Part shown: positions 49,969 to 59,195 of the stretch, one piece after another
How the letters are laid out: each line of letters starts with the position of its first letter
How positions within the stretch are numbered: position 1 is the stretch's first letter
Assembly (NCBI RefSeq): GCF_900141765.1
Contig: NZ_FSRK01000001.1
Coordinates: 2,232,001-2,296,000, forward strand
Direction of reading: 5' to 3'
Length of the DNA stretch: 64,000 bases
Origin: Epilithonimonas zeae
GTDB taxonomy: Bacteria; Bacteroidota; Bacteroidia; Flavobacteriales; Weeksellaceae
The notes under the pieces: generated by a model
Database searches by the model: none
Told to the model about the DNA's origin: nothing
The model's input: the letters and a program-made list of their open reading frames with translations, nothing else
Position numbers and translations under genes: made by a program

Positions 49969-51318
49969 TTATTTCTTTTTCTTAGCTTTTGACTTTTGTT
50001 TCTGCTGTGCTCTATTCGCTCCGAATTTCTTAGGTGCTTTACGTTTACTCGGTCCTCCAAGATTGATTTTCTTGTTCTTATCTTTTTTCTCGTGGAAAGC
50101 AGATTCGCCTTCATTGAGTTTGGCACTTGTTAGGAATTTCATTTTCACTTCATCCTGTTCAGAAGCAATTTTGACTTTCGAAATAGTTACTTCTTCTGGG
50201 AATTCAGATTTGGCAATTTCTTTGTCCATCAACAATTCGATATCCAAAAGTTGAGCTTCTTCTTTTTTGGTATAGAAAGTTACCGCAATTCCATCTTTAT
50301 CTGCACGCCCAGTTCTACCGATTCTGTGGATGTATTGTTCCGGAACTTCTGGAACTTCGAAGTTGAAAACATGAGAAATATCCGGAATATCCAAACCTCT
50401 CGCCATAATATCTGTTGTAATCACGCCACGCAGTTCTTCATTAGAAAACTCCTGCATCACTCTCAAACGAAAATTCTGAGATTTGTTGGAGTGAATCACA
50501 CCAAATTGGTCAGGAAATTCAATATTCAGTTTTTCGAAGATCAGGTCTGCATGTTTCTTATTATTAGCGAAAATTAAGATTTTTTCTAAATCCGTTTCTG
50601 TTTTTAAGAGGTGAATTAATAAATTCAGTTTCGTGTTGAAATTCTCAACCGGAACTGCAGACTGTGCAATCTTCTCCAAAGGCGTTCCTGATCTTGCCAA
50701 TGAGATCTCAATTGGACCAGCGAAATATTCGTTCAGCAAAGCATCTACAGCATCTGTCATCGTTGCAGAAAAAAGGATGTTTTGTCTTTTCTCCTTCATC
50801 ATTTCGAAGATATGCGTCAGTTGGGGGCGGAAACCAAGATTCAGCATTTCATCAAATTCATCGATGATCAATTTGTTTACTTCTTTCAATGAAATTGCAT
50901 TGTCAATCGCTAGATCCATTACTCTACCAGGCGTTCCTACCAAAATATCACAACCGTCATTGAACAATAATTTTTGTGTATTGATGTTTTTTCCACCGTA
51001 GATTCCGATCACTCTTGCAGTAAGATTTTGTGTCAGCGTCGTTAAAACTTCCGTTACCTGAACCACCAATTCTCTTGTAGGAACCAGAACCAAAATTGTA
51101 GGATTTCCGGATTTGTTATATTTCCAATTTTTAAGAACAGGAAGCAGATAGGCCAAAGTTTTTCCCGTTCCGGTTTGGGCAATTCCCATTACATCACGTC
51201 CAGAAAGTATCGGACTGATGCTTTTTTCCTGAATAGGTGTTGGCTCAAAAAGGTTGAGATCAGCTAAAACGTCTAGAATCTTTTCCGGTAAATCGAAGTC
51301 TGCAAAAGTGGTTTTCAT
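49969..51318 (-). CDS. DEAD-box RNA helicase (RhlE-like)
   Basis: A 449-residue helicase. Motif I is AQTGTGKT (47-54), motif Ia PTRELV, Ib TPGRV, III SAT, V TDIMARGLDI and VI HRIGRTGR. Motif II is DEFD (153-156) instead of DEAD. A Lys/Arg-rich tail (about 405-449, many KK pairs) should bind RNA. It probably acts in ribosome assembly or mRNA turnover. The ATG is 4 bases from a perfect -7 box. Confidence 0.93.
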   Translation of the reverse strand: MKTTFADFDLPEKILDVLADLNLFEPTPIQEKSISPILSGRDVMGIAQTGTGKTLAYLLPVLKNWKYNKSGNPTILVLVPTRELVVQVTEVLTTLTQNLTARVIGIYGGKNINTQKLLFNDGCDILVGTPGRVMDLAIDNAISLKEVNKLIIDEFDEMLNLGFRPQLTHIFEMMKEKRQNILFSATMTDAVDALLNEYFAGPIEISLARSGTPLEKIAQSAVPVENFNTKLNLLIHLLKTETDLEKILIFANNKKHADLIFEKLNIEFPDQFGVIHSNKSQNFRLRVMQEFSNEELRGVITTDIMARGLDIPDISHVFNFEVPEVPEQYIHRIGRTGRADKDGIAVTFYTKKEEAQLLDIELLMDKEIAKSEFPEEVTISKVKIASEQDEVKMKFLTSAKLNEGESAFHEKKDKNKKINLGGPSKRKAPKKFGANRAQQKQKSKAKKKK

Positions 51319-51322
51319 CCGG

Positions 51323-51330
51323 CAAAGATA
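51323..51330 (-). promoter_or_regulatory. -7 box 4 bases before the helicase ATG
   Basis: Minus-strand TATCTTTG is followed after four bases (51319-51322) by the ATG, predicting a leaderless mRNA. Confidence 0.65.
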
Positions 51331-51445
51331 TGGATTTTGAAATCAAGGGAGGATTATCAACTAATAGTTAATCACTTCTGATATTTTTTTTACCACTTGG
51401 ACACATAGAATAAAATCAAAAACTCTGCATCTATATGGTTATGAA

Positions 51446-52609
51446 TTACGATTTTTGCTCTTCCTTCAAAATAATCCTGAAAGTCGTTCCTTTCCCAACT
51501 TCAGAGTTTGCAATTCTCACGTCGCCTTTGTGATATTCTGACACTACTCTTTTCGTCAAAGACAATCCTAATCCCCATCCCCGTTTTTTGGTAGAAAATC
51601 CAGGTTTGAAGGCATTTCGGATTTGTTGTTTAGTCATTCCGCAACCAGTGTCGGTCACGTCGATGTAGACGTTTTTATTTTTTTTGTAAAGCGACAATTC
51701 CAGTTTACCTTCACCTTTCATTGCATCAACTGCATTTTTTACAAGATTTTCGATGACCCAGCTCATCAGAATCTGGCTGTGTGGAACCAAAACCGGTTCG
51801 TAAGTTTTTCTTAAGGTAAATTCAACCTTAGTTGAAATTCTGGATTTTAAATAATCAAAATTTTGCTGAACGGTTTCATTGATATCCAAATCATTAAGTG
51901 TTGGAATAGAACCAATTTTTGAGAATCTTTCGGAAATAGTTTTGAGTCTGTTGACATCCATTTCCAATTCTTTTACACCCATTCCATTTTCATCTTCGAG
52001 CTTCATAATCTCAACCCAACCAATCATTGAGGAAAGAGGCGTTCCAATCTGATGCGCTGTTTCTTTGGCTAAACCTGCCCAAACAAAACCTTCGTCGGTT
52101 TTCTTCAGTAATCGTAAAAACCAAAATGAAAAAACAAGATAAAGCGAAATGAAAATTGCCAACAAAAGTGGATAATAACGAAGATAATTCATCAAATCCG
52201 AATTATCATAATACAAATATTGATTATTAAAATCCGGCAACTGAATCTCGAATGGCGGATATTTGTTTTCCATTTCAGTCATTTTTGCCTTTAGTTTTTC
52301 TTTGTCTTTAAGAATCTCTTCGGAAATACCTCGGCTTTCTAAAACTTCTCTTTTTTTGTTGGTAACAATGATGGGCAAATCTTCATTCTCACTAATGACA
52401 TAAAGTGCTAACTCGCTGAATCTCGAATCTACATCGGTATCCTGAAGATAACGCATTGCTGTTGCCAAAGACTTAATTCTTTCAGTTTCTTTACTTCTAA
52501 GATGCTGAATCAGGAAATTGGAGGAGATTATAATTCCTGCAACAATTGAGGTCAATATAAAATATACAACCCAGCTATTGATACGTTTCAGAAAATTAAG
52601 TCCTTTCAT
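51446..52609 (-). CDS. Membrane-bound sensor histidine kinase
   Basis: A 387-residue kinase with two membrane helices (about 12-32 and 147-167) enclosing a roughly 110-residue periplasmic sensor region. The H box is AKETAHQIGTPLSSMIGW (His186), the N box is IENLVKNAVDAM and the G boxes are DTGCGM and GWGLGLSLTKRV. No response regulator lies nearby, so it is an orphan here. The upstream gap (about 52650-52690) has degenerate TTAGA words. Confidence 0.9.
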   Translation of the reverse strand: MKGLNFLKRINSWVVYFILTSIVAGIIISSNFLIQHLRSKETERIKSLATAMRYLQDTDVDSRFSELALYVISENEDLPIIVTNKKREVLESRGISEEILKDKEKLKAKMTEMENKYPPFEIQLPDFNNQYLYYDNSDLMNYLRYYPLLLAIFISLYLVFSFWFLRLLKKTDEGFVWAGLAKETAHQIGTPLSSMIGWVEIMKLEDENGMGVKELEMDVNRLKTISERFSKIGSIPTLNDLDINETVQQNFDYLKSRISTKVEFTLRKTYEPVLVPHSQILMSWVIENLVKNAVDAMKGEGKLELSLYKKNKNVYIDVTDTGCGMTKQQIRNAFKPGFSTKKRGWGLGLSLTKRVVSEYHKGDVRIANSEVGKGTTFRIILKEEQKS

Positions 52610-52650
52610 TAATGCTTATAAAACGGCAATTTAGGAATTTATTATATAAA

Positions 52651-52690
52651 ATTAGAGGTTAGATTTTAGACATTAGAAATTAGACTGGAA
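52651..52690. repeat. Degenerate TTAGA-rich short repeat
   Basis: ATTAGAGGTTAGATTTTAGA followed by CATTAGAAATTAGAC: six ATTAGA/TTAGA words in 40 bases, between divergent genes. It could be a simple-sequence element or a remnant of a dispersed repeat. Confidence 0.45.
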
Positions 52691-52733
52691 ATCAAGATTA
52701 ATTTAGATATTTGTATTCAAAAAAAATTAAAAA

Positions 52734-53600
52734 ATGATAACGATTCAGAATAATAAACTAAAAGCGAATTTCAACGAACTTGGAGCAGAATTGATTTCTC
52801 TCATCAATCTTGAGACTGAGAAAGAAATAATATGGAATGGCAATCCAGATTTTTGGGGCGGACAAAGTCCTGTGCTCTTTCCGATAGTTGGAGCTTTGAA
52901 AAATGAACAATATATTTTTGAAGGTCAAACTTATGAATTGCCTCGCCACGGTTTTGCAAGAAGACGAACTTTTAATGTGAAAAATTCATCCGACAATGAG
53001 GTTAATTTTGAATTAAAATCTGATGAAGAATCTTTAAAAATCTATCCTTTCGAATTCAGTTTGGAAATCAAATATACTTTGGTTGAGAAAAAACTGACGG
53101 TTTCTTATCAAGTTAAAAACCTTTCTGAAAAAGAAATGTATTTTTCATTAGGCGCACATCCGGGATTTGCAATCGATACAGAAAATGGTTTGAATTACAA
53201 CGATTACGAAATTTCTTTTTCTGATGATGAAAAACTAGAAATTCATCCTTTAGTTGATAATCTCATCAGCAATGAAACTCAAACCATCGAACTTGATAAT
53301 AAAACGCTTTTATTGTCTTACGAACTTTTTTCTAAAGATGCTTTGGTAATGACCACAATGAAAAGCAGAGAATTGATTTTGAGAAATAATAAAAATAATC
53401 ACAAAGTCATTTTCACTTTTTCAAATTTTCCTTACTTCGGGATTTGGGCAGCTAAAAATGCGGATTTTGTTTGTCTGGAGCCTTGGCAGGGAATTGCGGA
53501 TTTGGAAAACCATAATCAGGAATTGACTGAGAAATTTGGGATTTTGAAATTGGAGAAGCATCAAGATTGGAAGGCTGATTGGGCGGTTGAGATTGAGTAA
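52734..53600 (+). CDS. Aldose 1-epimerase-family protein
   Basis: A 288-residue beta-sandwich protein of the galactose mutarotase-like superfamily, closest to the YeaD/LACX branch. WNGNPDFWGGQSPVLFPIVG (about 34-53), the catalytic-type GFARRR, LGAHPGFAI (His) and ICLEPWQG-like VCLEPWQG (Glu) are visible. It probably interconverts sugar anomers, possibly hexose-6-phosphates. It is cytoplasmic, and the next gene follows after 16 bases. Confidence 0.88.
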   Translation: MITIQNNKLKANFNELGAELISLINLETEKEIIWNGNPDFWGGQSPVLFPIVGALKNEQYIFEGQTYELPRHGFARRRTFNVKNSSDNEVNFELKSDEESLKIYPFEFSLEIKYTLVEKKLTVSYQVKNLSEKEMYFSLGAHPGFAIDTENGLNYNDYEISFSDDEKLEIHPLVDNLISNETQTIELDNKTLLLSYELFSKDALVMTTMKSRELILRNNKNNHKVIFTFSNFPYFGIWAAKNADFVCLEPWQGIADLENHNQELTEKFGILKLEKHQDWKADWAVEIE

Positions 53601-53616
53601 TTAAAAAAATGAATTA

Positions 53617-54072
53617 ATGGCGTTTCTAATCTTTTTTGCATTTTCTTTATTCTTATTAATCATATTTCTTGATAGATATATGATGCATAAAGCAGTAAAA
53701 AACAAACTTCAAAAAATATTGAATTTAGAAGAGAAAATTGTATTAATAAAAGAAAATGTAAAAAGTGAAACGTTTACAGTTGGATTAAAAAATCACAGAT
53801 ACCACTTTAGAAAATCTGATTTATATTTTTTTGACAATGCATTTGTTATTATAGGATTTTACAAAATTGTTGGAGTAAAAATATACACTTGTATTATAGT
53901 TTTTTCTGATGGAAACGATTTAGATACTAAAGATTTAAAAACATTTAATCTTAATTCTTCAAACAATGATATTTATATAGAATTTGGAAAAGCAAGCTTT
54001 ACAAGTACAAATGTATCTGTAAGATTAAAAAACATCTCAAAAGAAGAAAAACAATTGATTAAAATCAAATAA
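53617..54072 (+). CDS. Hypothetical membrane-anchored protein
   Basis: A 151-residue protein with one N-terminal membrane helix (about 2-18), then a basic HKAVKNKLQKIL segment and a beta-rich soluble domain. FRKSDLYFFDNAFVIIGFY suggests a PH-like or bacterial YcxB-like fold. No family is certain. Base composition is markedly A/T-rich compared with the epimerase gene upstream. Confidence 0.65.
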   Translation: MAFLIFFAFSLFLLIIFLDRYMMHKAVKNKLQKILNLEEKIVLIKENVKSETFTVGLKNHRYHFRKSDLYFFDNAFVIIGFYKIVGVKIYTCIIVFSDGNDLDTKDLKTFNLNSSNNDIYIEFGKASFTSTNVSVRLKNISKEEKQLIKIK

Positions 54073-54106
54073 AATAGCTTTCGACCAAGTCAAAAGCTAT
54101 CTTTAA
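54071..54106. terminator. Bidirectional terminator
   Basis: ATAGCTTT (54074-54081) pairs with AAAGCTAT (54093-54100) between the convergent genes; T-rich on both exits. Confidence 0.7.
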
Positions 54107-54107
54107 T

Positions 54108-54653
54108 TTATTCTTTATCCAACTTGTTCCAATATTCTAAAATTTCACTTTTGATACTTTCTGGCAAAGTTTTGAAATTGTTGGAATAAACATCTTTTGT
54201 ATAACCACTTTCTGCAGAAGTCGAAATCTCGTAAAGTTTATCTTTCTTAGAAAAAATCAAGTGAACAGATTGTTGCTTTAGATTATAATCGTTCAAGGCG
54301 TAGATGAATAAAGCATCAATGCTCTTGTCTTTATCATAATCTGCAAAGGCTTTGCGTTGCCCCCAAGCGCTGATGATGCCGTCATAATTGATTTGTTTTT
54401 TGGCAACCACTTTCCAGTCTCCACCAACTTTGGTAAATCTCTGAAACGTCATTTTATCGGGTTTCGCACCTTTCTCGATTTTAGAAAAAATGAAAACATT
54501 GTCCTCATTGTCAGGAGAATTTGCTTCATCAACTTGAATAATCCTTGTCCCTTCATAAGGGAAATTCTTGTAGGAATCCGGGTTTCTTACGATATTAGAA
54601 ACCTGTGCGTTCATCAATGTTCCTATGAACATCATTGGTAATAAAATTTTCAT
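54108..54653 (-). CDS. Hypothetical exported protein
   Basis: A 181-residue protein with a signal peptide (MKILLPMMFIGTLMNAQ). The mature part includes TRIIQVDEANSPDNEDNVFI (20 residues), a DYDKDKSIDALFIYAL loop like those of FG-GAP-type repeats, and a polar C-terminus. It resembles an exported family seen next to peptidases in Riemerella and Chryseobacterium (sometimes labelled surface polysaccharide related), but I am not sure. ATG 54653 is preferred; ATG 54668 would add 5 residues. Confidence 0.65.
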   Translation of the reverse strand: MKILLPMMFIGTLMNAQVSNIVRNPDSYKNFPYEGTRIIQVDEANSPDNEDNVFIFSKIEKGAKPDKMTFQRFTKVGGDWKVVAKKQINYDGIISAWGQRKAFADYDKDKSIDALFIYALNDYNLKQQSVHLIFSKKDKLYEISTSAESGYTKDVYSNNFKTLPESIKSEILEYWNKLDKE

Positions 54654-54739
54654 ATTTGTGTTTTTCATACTCAGCTAAAATAAAAAATTGCAGCTGAAAA
54701 AATTCAACTGCAATTTAATTATTCATTTGTAATTATTCA

Positions 54740-56737
54740 CTACAAAGTTTCCTTCAACCAATCAAAGAATTCTCTCTGCCAAACCAAACCATTTTGGGGA
54801 TGTAGAACCCAGTGATTTTCGTTCGGGAAGTAAAGGAACTTTGTTTTCAGACCTTTCAGTTTTGCTGCTTGGAAAGCTTCCTGACCTTGCTCGTAAGGAA
54901 CTCGGAAATCTATTCCGCCTTGGATGACCATAATCGGCTTGTTCCATTTGTCCACAAAATTACTCGGATTGAATTCCGAATAAGCTTTCGGAGTTGGTTT
55001 CTGCCAATAGCTTCCGCCCAAATCCCAATTGGCAAACCAAAGTTCCTCAGTCGTTCCGTACCAAGATTTCATATCAAACAAACCATCGTGTGCAATAAAT
55101 GTTTTGAATCTGTTCTCGTGAAAACCAGCCAGCATAAATACCGAATAACCTCCGTAACTTGCGCCTACAGCTGCTACTCTATTTCCATCTACATAAGGTA
55201 AAGTTTTTGCAAAATCGGTGGCTGACAAATAATCTTTAATTGGTTGTCCGCCCCAATCGCCACTGATTTCTTCATTCCATTTCACGCCCCAACCTGGCAT
55301 TCCTCTTCTGTTTGGAGCGACTACGATATAACCGTTAGCAGCCATCAAAGCGAAATTCCATCTTGTGGAGAAAAATTGTGTCAATCCGGATTGTGGTCCA
55401 CCTTGACAATATACCAAAGTCGGATATTTTTTATTTGGGTCAAAGTTCGGAGGATAATGGAACCAAACGCCCATTTCTTTTCCGTCCGTTGTCTTTACCA
55501 TTTTCAGTTCAGATTTTCCTGTGACTAATTTGGAGTAATTATCTTTATTAATATCAGTAATCTGCTTCAAAGCTGAACTTTTCAAATCAACTTCAAATAA
55601 ATCCGCATTATGATTGATGTCGGTTTTTGTAACCCAAAGTTTGCCTTTGTTTTCCAAAACAACATCATTAATATCAAAATCGCCTTTTGTGATTTGTTTT
55701 ACCGTTTTGTTTTTAACATCAACAGAGAACAATTGTTTTGTCCCTCTGAAAGCCGAAGTGAAATAAATTAATTTGGAGTCCGAAGCCCATTTTACATCGC
55801 CCGTCACACTTTCGTCCCAAGTTTTGGTCAAATTGGTTTTTGCTTTCGACTTCCAATCCATAATTACGATATCGTTCTTATCAGCTTCAAAACCGTCTCT
55901 TTCCATAGAATTCCAAAGGAGAAGTTTTCCATCATTACTGAATTTTGGATTGACATCGTAACCTTTCATTCCTTCTGTTAAATTTGTAGTTTTCCCGGAA
56001 GCAAGATTGTAAGCAAAAATATCTGTGTTGGTACTTTGAGCATATTCTGCACCTGACTTTGCTTTGGTTACATAAAGTAATTCCGAAGAATCCGGACTCC
56101 AAACAAAATCTTCCGCTCCGCCAAAAGGTTTCTGCGGCGAATCAAAAGCTTTGCCTTCCAACAAATCTTTTGCAAATTCTGCAGTTTCTGTTGTATTAAC
56201 TACAAAAACGTGATTGTAAGAACCTTCGTTCCAAGTGTCCCAATGACGGTGATTGAGGTCTGTATAGATTTGAGCCGTTGTTTTTGGAAGGTCTTTGTAT
56301 TTATCTTTTCCAAGAAGATTTTCGATATGAATAGCTTTACTAAAAGCTACTTTTTTCCCATCCGGAGAAATTACGATATTATCAACTTCGCCAACATCAT
56401 AAAATTCTGACCAAGTTTTTCCTGAATCTTTTGACAAGAAAATCTTATTATTTTCAAGAGCATAAATCCCATTACTATCCCATTGAATAAGATTTTTCTT
56501 TCCTAAATCAATCTTGGTTGATTTTCCGGAAACATCAAGCCAAAAAGCTTCGGAATTTGATTTTTCTGTTTTAAGGTCTGTTTTGCTGATTTTGTAAATC
56601 AGAGAAGAATTATCCGGCGAAACGGCCTGAACACCAAGGCGATTGAGTGTCCACATTATTTCAGGCGTCATTACCTGTTGTGCATTCATCATAAAAGGCG
56701 CTGTTGCAGCTGCAACCATGAAATGTTTGATTTTCAT
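54740..56737 (-). CDS. S9-family serine peptidase (DPP-like)
   Basis: A 665-residue exported peptidase: signal peptide (about 1-19), a beta-propeller of WD-like repeats (about 25-400; SPDGKKVAFS, SPDSSELLYV, KFSNDGKLLLW) and an alpha/beta-hydrolase domain. The catalytic triad is Ser527 (GASYGGY), Asp610 (GGIDFRVP) and His642 (NENHW). It should cleave dipeptides or short peptides in the periplasm, like dipeptidyl-peptidase 5. Specificity cannot be read from sequence. Confidence 0.92.
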   Translation of the reverse strand: MKIKHFMVAAATAPFMMNAQQVMTPEIMWTLNRLGVQAVSPDNSSLIYKISKTDLKTEKSNSEAFWLDVSGKSTKIDLGKKNLIQWDSNGIYALENNKIFLSKDSGKTWSEFYDVGEVDNIVISPDGKKVAFSKAIHIENLLGKDKYKDLPKTTAQIYTDLNHRHWDTWNEGSYNHVFVVNTTETAEFAKDLLEGKAFDSPQKPFGGAEDFVWSPDSSELLYVTKAKSGAEYAQSTNTDIFAYNLASGKTTNLTEGMKGYDVNPKFSNDGKLLLWNSMERDGFEADKNDIVIMDWKSKAKTNLTKTWDESVTGDVKWASDSKLIYFTSAFRGTKQLFSVDVKNKTVKQITKGDFDINDVVLENKGKLWVTKTDINHNADLFEVDLKSSALKQITDINKDNYSKLVTGKSELKMVKTTDGKEMGVWFHYPPNFDPNKKYPTLVYCQGGPQSGLTQFFSTRWNFALMAANGYIVVAPNRRGMPGWGVKWNEEISGDWGGQPIKDYLSATDFAKTLPYVDGNRVAAVGASYGGYSVFMLAGFHENRFKTFIAHDGLFDMKSWYGTTEELWFANWDLGGSYWQKPTPKAYSEFNPSNFVDKWNKPIMVIQGGIDFRVPYEQGQEAFQAAKLKGLKTKFLYFPNENHWVLHPQNGLVWQREFFDWLKETL

Positions 56738-56791
56738 CTATTTATAATTATCATTTTGAAAAAACTCGGACGAAGTTATTAAAAATTTAAG

Positions 56792-56799
56792 TAAATTTG
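56792..56799 (+). promoter_or_regulatory. -7 box of the T9SS cargo gene
   Basis: TAAATTTG matches TAnnTTTG, 26 bases before the ATG. Confidence 0.6.
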
Positions 56800-56825
56800 G
56801 GTTTAACCAATTAAAACTAATTTTT

Positions 56826-57449
56826 ATGAAAAAACTTTTACTCTTTTTATTACTAGCTGTTTCTCAATTAAATTTTGCACAATCTGATAATCTGCCCAAT
56901 AGAACAATTTATTTTAAACCACCGGCAAACTGGACAAATGTATGTTCTTTCATGAATTACATTGACCCAGTCGTTACAATCGATTTTTTTCCTCCAGGCA
57001 ATCAGATGGCAAGTGCTTGCGAGGGTTGGTACAAAACAACTTATGCTTTTAATAAAGCCTATATTGAGTTTAATAATTGTAAAGCTTTCAGTGGGATGAT
57101 ATTTCCTGATTATGATAAATTTACAATCACTTCAGAAGATACTATTTTCTATGATTATTCTGAAGGACCAATTTCTAATCCACCAGCTTGTTTATTAGCT
57201 GTAAATGACCCATCGAAAAAAATTGCTATTGTTAAAATTTTTCCAAATCCAGTGCAGGATTATGTGAATATAGAATCGGATAAAAATTTCATTGCCTACG
57301 AAATTATTGACGAGTCTGGAAAATTAATCTTGAATAAGGATTTCAAATCTTCTAAAATTGATATTAGTAATTTGAAGGCGGGTCTTTATTTCATCAAACT
57401 AAAATCATTAGACAACGAAACTAATATTGTGAAGTTTATTAAGAAATAA
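56826..57449 (+). CDS. T9SS type A sorting-domain protein
   Basis: A 207-residue exported protein with a signal peptide (about 1-18, ending NFAQ), a Cys-containing globular part (about 20-130) and a C-terminal type A sorting domain (about 136-207). The domain shows IFPNPVQDYVNIES, the SGKLI turn and LKAGLYFIKL, ending in KFIKK. The tail directs type IX secretion across the outer membrane, where it is cut off. The cargo part is small and matches no family I know. Confidence 0.88.
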   Translation: MKKLLLFLLLAVSQLNFAQSDNLPNRTIYFKPPANWTNVCSFMNYIDPVVTIDFFPPGNQMASACEGWYKTTYAFNKAYIEFNNCKAFSGMIFPDYDKFTITSEDTIFYDYSEGPISNPPACLLAVNDPSKKIAIVKIFPNPVQDYVNIESDKNFIAYEIIDESGKLILNKDFKSSKIDISNLKAGLYFIKLKSLDNETNIVKFIKK

Positions 57450-57475
57450 GTTTTTATTTATTGATTTATAATCCC

Positions 57476-57483
57476 TATATTTG
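57476..57483 (+). promoter_or_regulatory. -7 box of secG
   Basis: TATATTTG matches TAnnTTTG, 30 bases before the secG ATG at 57514, and rules out an upstream in-frame start at 57481. Confidence 0.65.
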
Positions 57484-57513
57484 CGCTTCAAAATTTATTA
57501 TCAAGACAATACT

Positions 57514-57852
57514 ATGAGCACAATATTTACGCTGTTTATGATTCTAATTATCATTGCTAGCATTTTATTAGTTATCATCATTATGGCGCAAAATCCAAAA
57601 GGAGGCGGACTTTCCGGAACTTTCGGAGGTGCTTCTGCTGCTAATTTCGGGGTTCAGAGAACCAATGATTTTATGGAAAAAGCAACTTGGACTTTAGGAA
57701 CTACAATCGTAGTTTTGATTTTCCTAAGTATCATCCTTACAGGAAAGCCATCGCAAACAGCACCCTCTATTCCTACACCAGCGAAATCTGAAGCGCCTGT
57801 AAAAACACCAGCAAATAGTACTCCTGCTACACAAACTCCAGCGACTAAATAA
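57514..57852 (+). CDS. secG: Preprotein translocase subunit SecG
   Basis: A 112-residue SecG with two membrane helices (about 3-23 and 61-80). Between them is the conserved loop MAQNPKGGGLSGTFGG. The tail is Pro/Ala/Thr-rich (about 83-112) and probably disordered. It assists SecYEG translocation. ATG 57514 is supported by the family start and the promoter. Confidence 0.94.
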   Translation: MSTIFTLFMILIIIASILLVIIIMAQNPKGGGLSGTFGGASAANFGVQRTNDFMEKATWTLGTTIVVLIFLSIILTGKPSQTAPSIPTPAKSEAPVKTPANSTPATQTPATK

Positions 57853-57873
57853 TTAAGACTTATTTATAAAATA

Positions 57874-57905
57874 GAAACGCTTCCAATTTGGAAGCGTTTT
57901 TTATA
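57874..57905 (+). terminator. secG terminator
   Basis: AAACGCTTCCA (57875-57885) pairs with TGGAAGCGTTT and continues into a T-run. Confidence 0.88.
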
Positions 57906-57910
57906 TTGTT

Positions 57911-58498
57911 TTAAGAAAACTTATTCTCATCGAAGCATTTTTTCATCAGTAATTGGAAACAATCTCCCATATCGTCTGAAGCTCTGCAGATGGCGTTTTC
58001 TAACATATTTCTAACTTGCTTTTCTGTAACACCGGCTTCTGTCCAGCTTTTACCGGATGTATAAGAATTAAGAATGAAAGGCATAATCCTATCAATAGCA
58101 CAAGCAAAAATAGCGTCTGGTGTTTCTTCTTCTTCAAATTCTATCCAAAGATTGTAGAACTCAGCTGAAATTGGTTCATCCAAGATACCGAAGATTTTTT
58201 TAGCAGCTAATTTTTCTCTTTCGAATTTGCCCTTCATTCCTTCTTCGTCAAAAAGAAATGTATCTCCAGCATCTATCTCTACCAAATCGTGAATCGACAA
58301 CATTCTGATAACTCTCAACAAATTAATTTCCGTATTGTTTTTGGCATAAGGATAAAGAATTTGTGCCAATATAATGATCTGCCAACTGTGTTCTGCCGTA
58401 TTCTCTCTTCGGGAATCGTCCGCATTGTAATTTCTTCTCTGTACATTTTTCAAGGCATCAACAGCCAGGATGAAATCTATTTCTTTCTGTATCTTCAT
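57911..58498 (-). CDS. HD-domain phosphohydrolase (YfbR-like)
   Basis: A 195-residue HD-superfamily protein with metal motifs RENTAEHSWQ (first His), HDLVEIDAGD (HD) and a later Asp in ACAIDRI. It resembles YfbR-type 5'-deoxynucleotidases, which dephosphorylate dNMPs. It is cytoplasmic. The XAC2610-like gene lies 3 bases upstream on the same strand, so they may be co-transcribed. Confidence 0.88.
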   Translation of the reverse strand: MKIQKEIDFILAVDALKNVQRRNYNADDSRRENTAEHSWQIIILAQILYPYAKNNTEINLLRVIRMLSIHDLVEIDAGDTFLFDEEGMKGKFEREKLAAKKIFGILDEPISAEFYNLWIEFEEEETPDAIFACAIDRIMPFILNSYTSGKSWTEAGVTEKQVRNMLENAICRASDDMGDCFQLLMKKCFDENKFS

Positions 58499-58501
58499 TT
58501 T

Positions 58502-59185
58502 TTAATCTTTGTAATAATCTTTGATCTTATATTTTTTTGATCTACTTGTCCACTTATTATTGATGAGATTTCTCGTAGTGACTGTCACATACTCGCCGTC
58601 CATCGCATCTTCTTCAAACTCATAGACTTTCTGGAGTCCCTTCTTGGGAATTACTGCATATTCTGTGGTAATGTGCCAACAACAACCGTCTTTTGCAAAA
58701 GTAATAATGCGTTTACGTTTGTGATCTGTCTGGAACATTCCGAGGTTTTCGTAGGCCAAGGCTGTTAATTCTTCGCTAGGAACAAATTGTTTCCTGGTAG
58801 AATTGTAAACGTAAATATCATAAGATGGTCCGCCATAACCACTTTGATTTCCGTTCCTTACAGCAATATCTTCTGTTCCGTCAAAATTGAAATCATCAAA
58901 TATCAGCGGACTCTGCTCATTGTACAATTGGATAACATTGACGCTTGGCTTTTGATTTTTGTTCAAATAAAAATAAAGGTCATCCGATCTGAGTGTTTGG
59001 AAATTTTTTTTCGATTTTTTATTAATTAATTCTACGACGCCTTCTCCGCTACAAGTATCGCCCTCACAATTCTGGACTGTGATCCTTGCATCGAATTGTT
59101 TTGAACCATCCCTGATCTTGAATTGATTTTGAGCCAAATACAATTGACCAATTGACACTAATATAAATCCTATATTTTTTTTCAT
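58502..59185 (-). CDS. XAC2610-related exported protein
   Basis: A 227-residue protein with a signal peptide (about 1-18). A conserved FDDFNFDGTEDIAVRNG loop is followed by GYGGPSYDIYVYN, the signature of XAC2610-related proteins. A GCCWH motif is present near residue 165. It is likely periplasmic; the function is unknown. It lies between the HD-domain gene and pepE on one strand, with gaps of 3 and 10 bases, forming a probable three-gene unit. Confidence 0.8.
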   Translation of the reverse strand: MKKNIGFILVSIGQLYLAQNQFKIRDGSKQFDARITVQNCEGDTCSGEGVVELINKKSKKNFQTLRSDDLYFYLNKNQKPSVNVIQLYNEQSPLIFDDFNFDGTEDIAVRNGNQSGYGGPSYDIYVYNSTRKQFVPSEELTALAYENLGMFQTDHKRKRIITFAKDGCCWHITTEYAVIPKKGLQKVYEFEEDAMDGEYVTVTTRNLINNKWTSRSKKYKIKDYYKD

Positions 59186-59195
59186 TGACCCGGTT

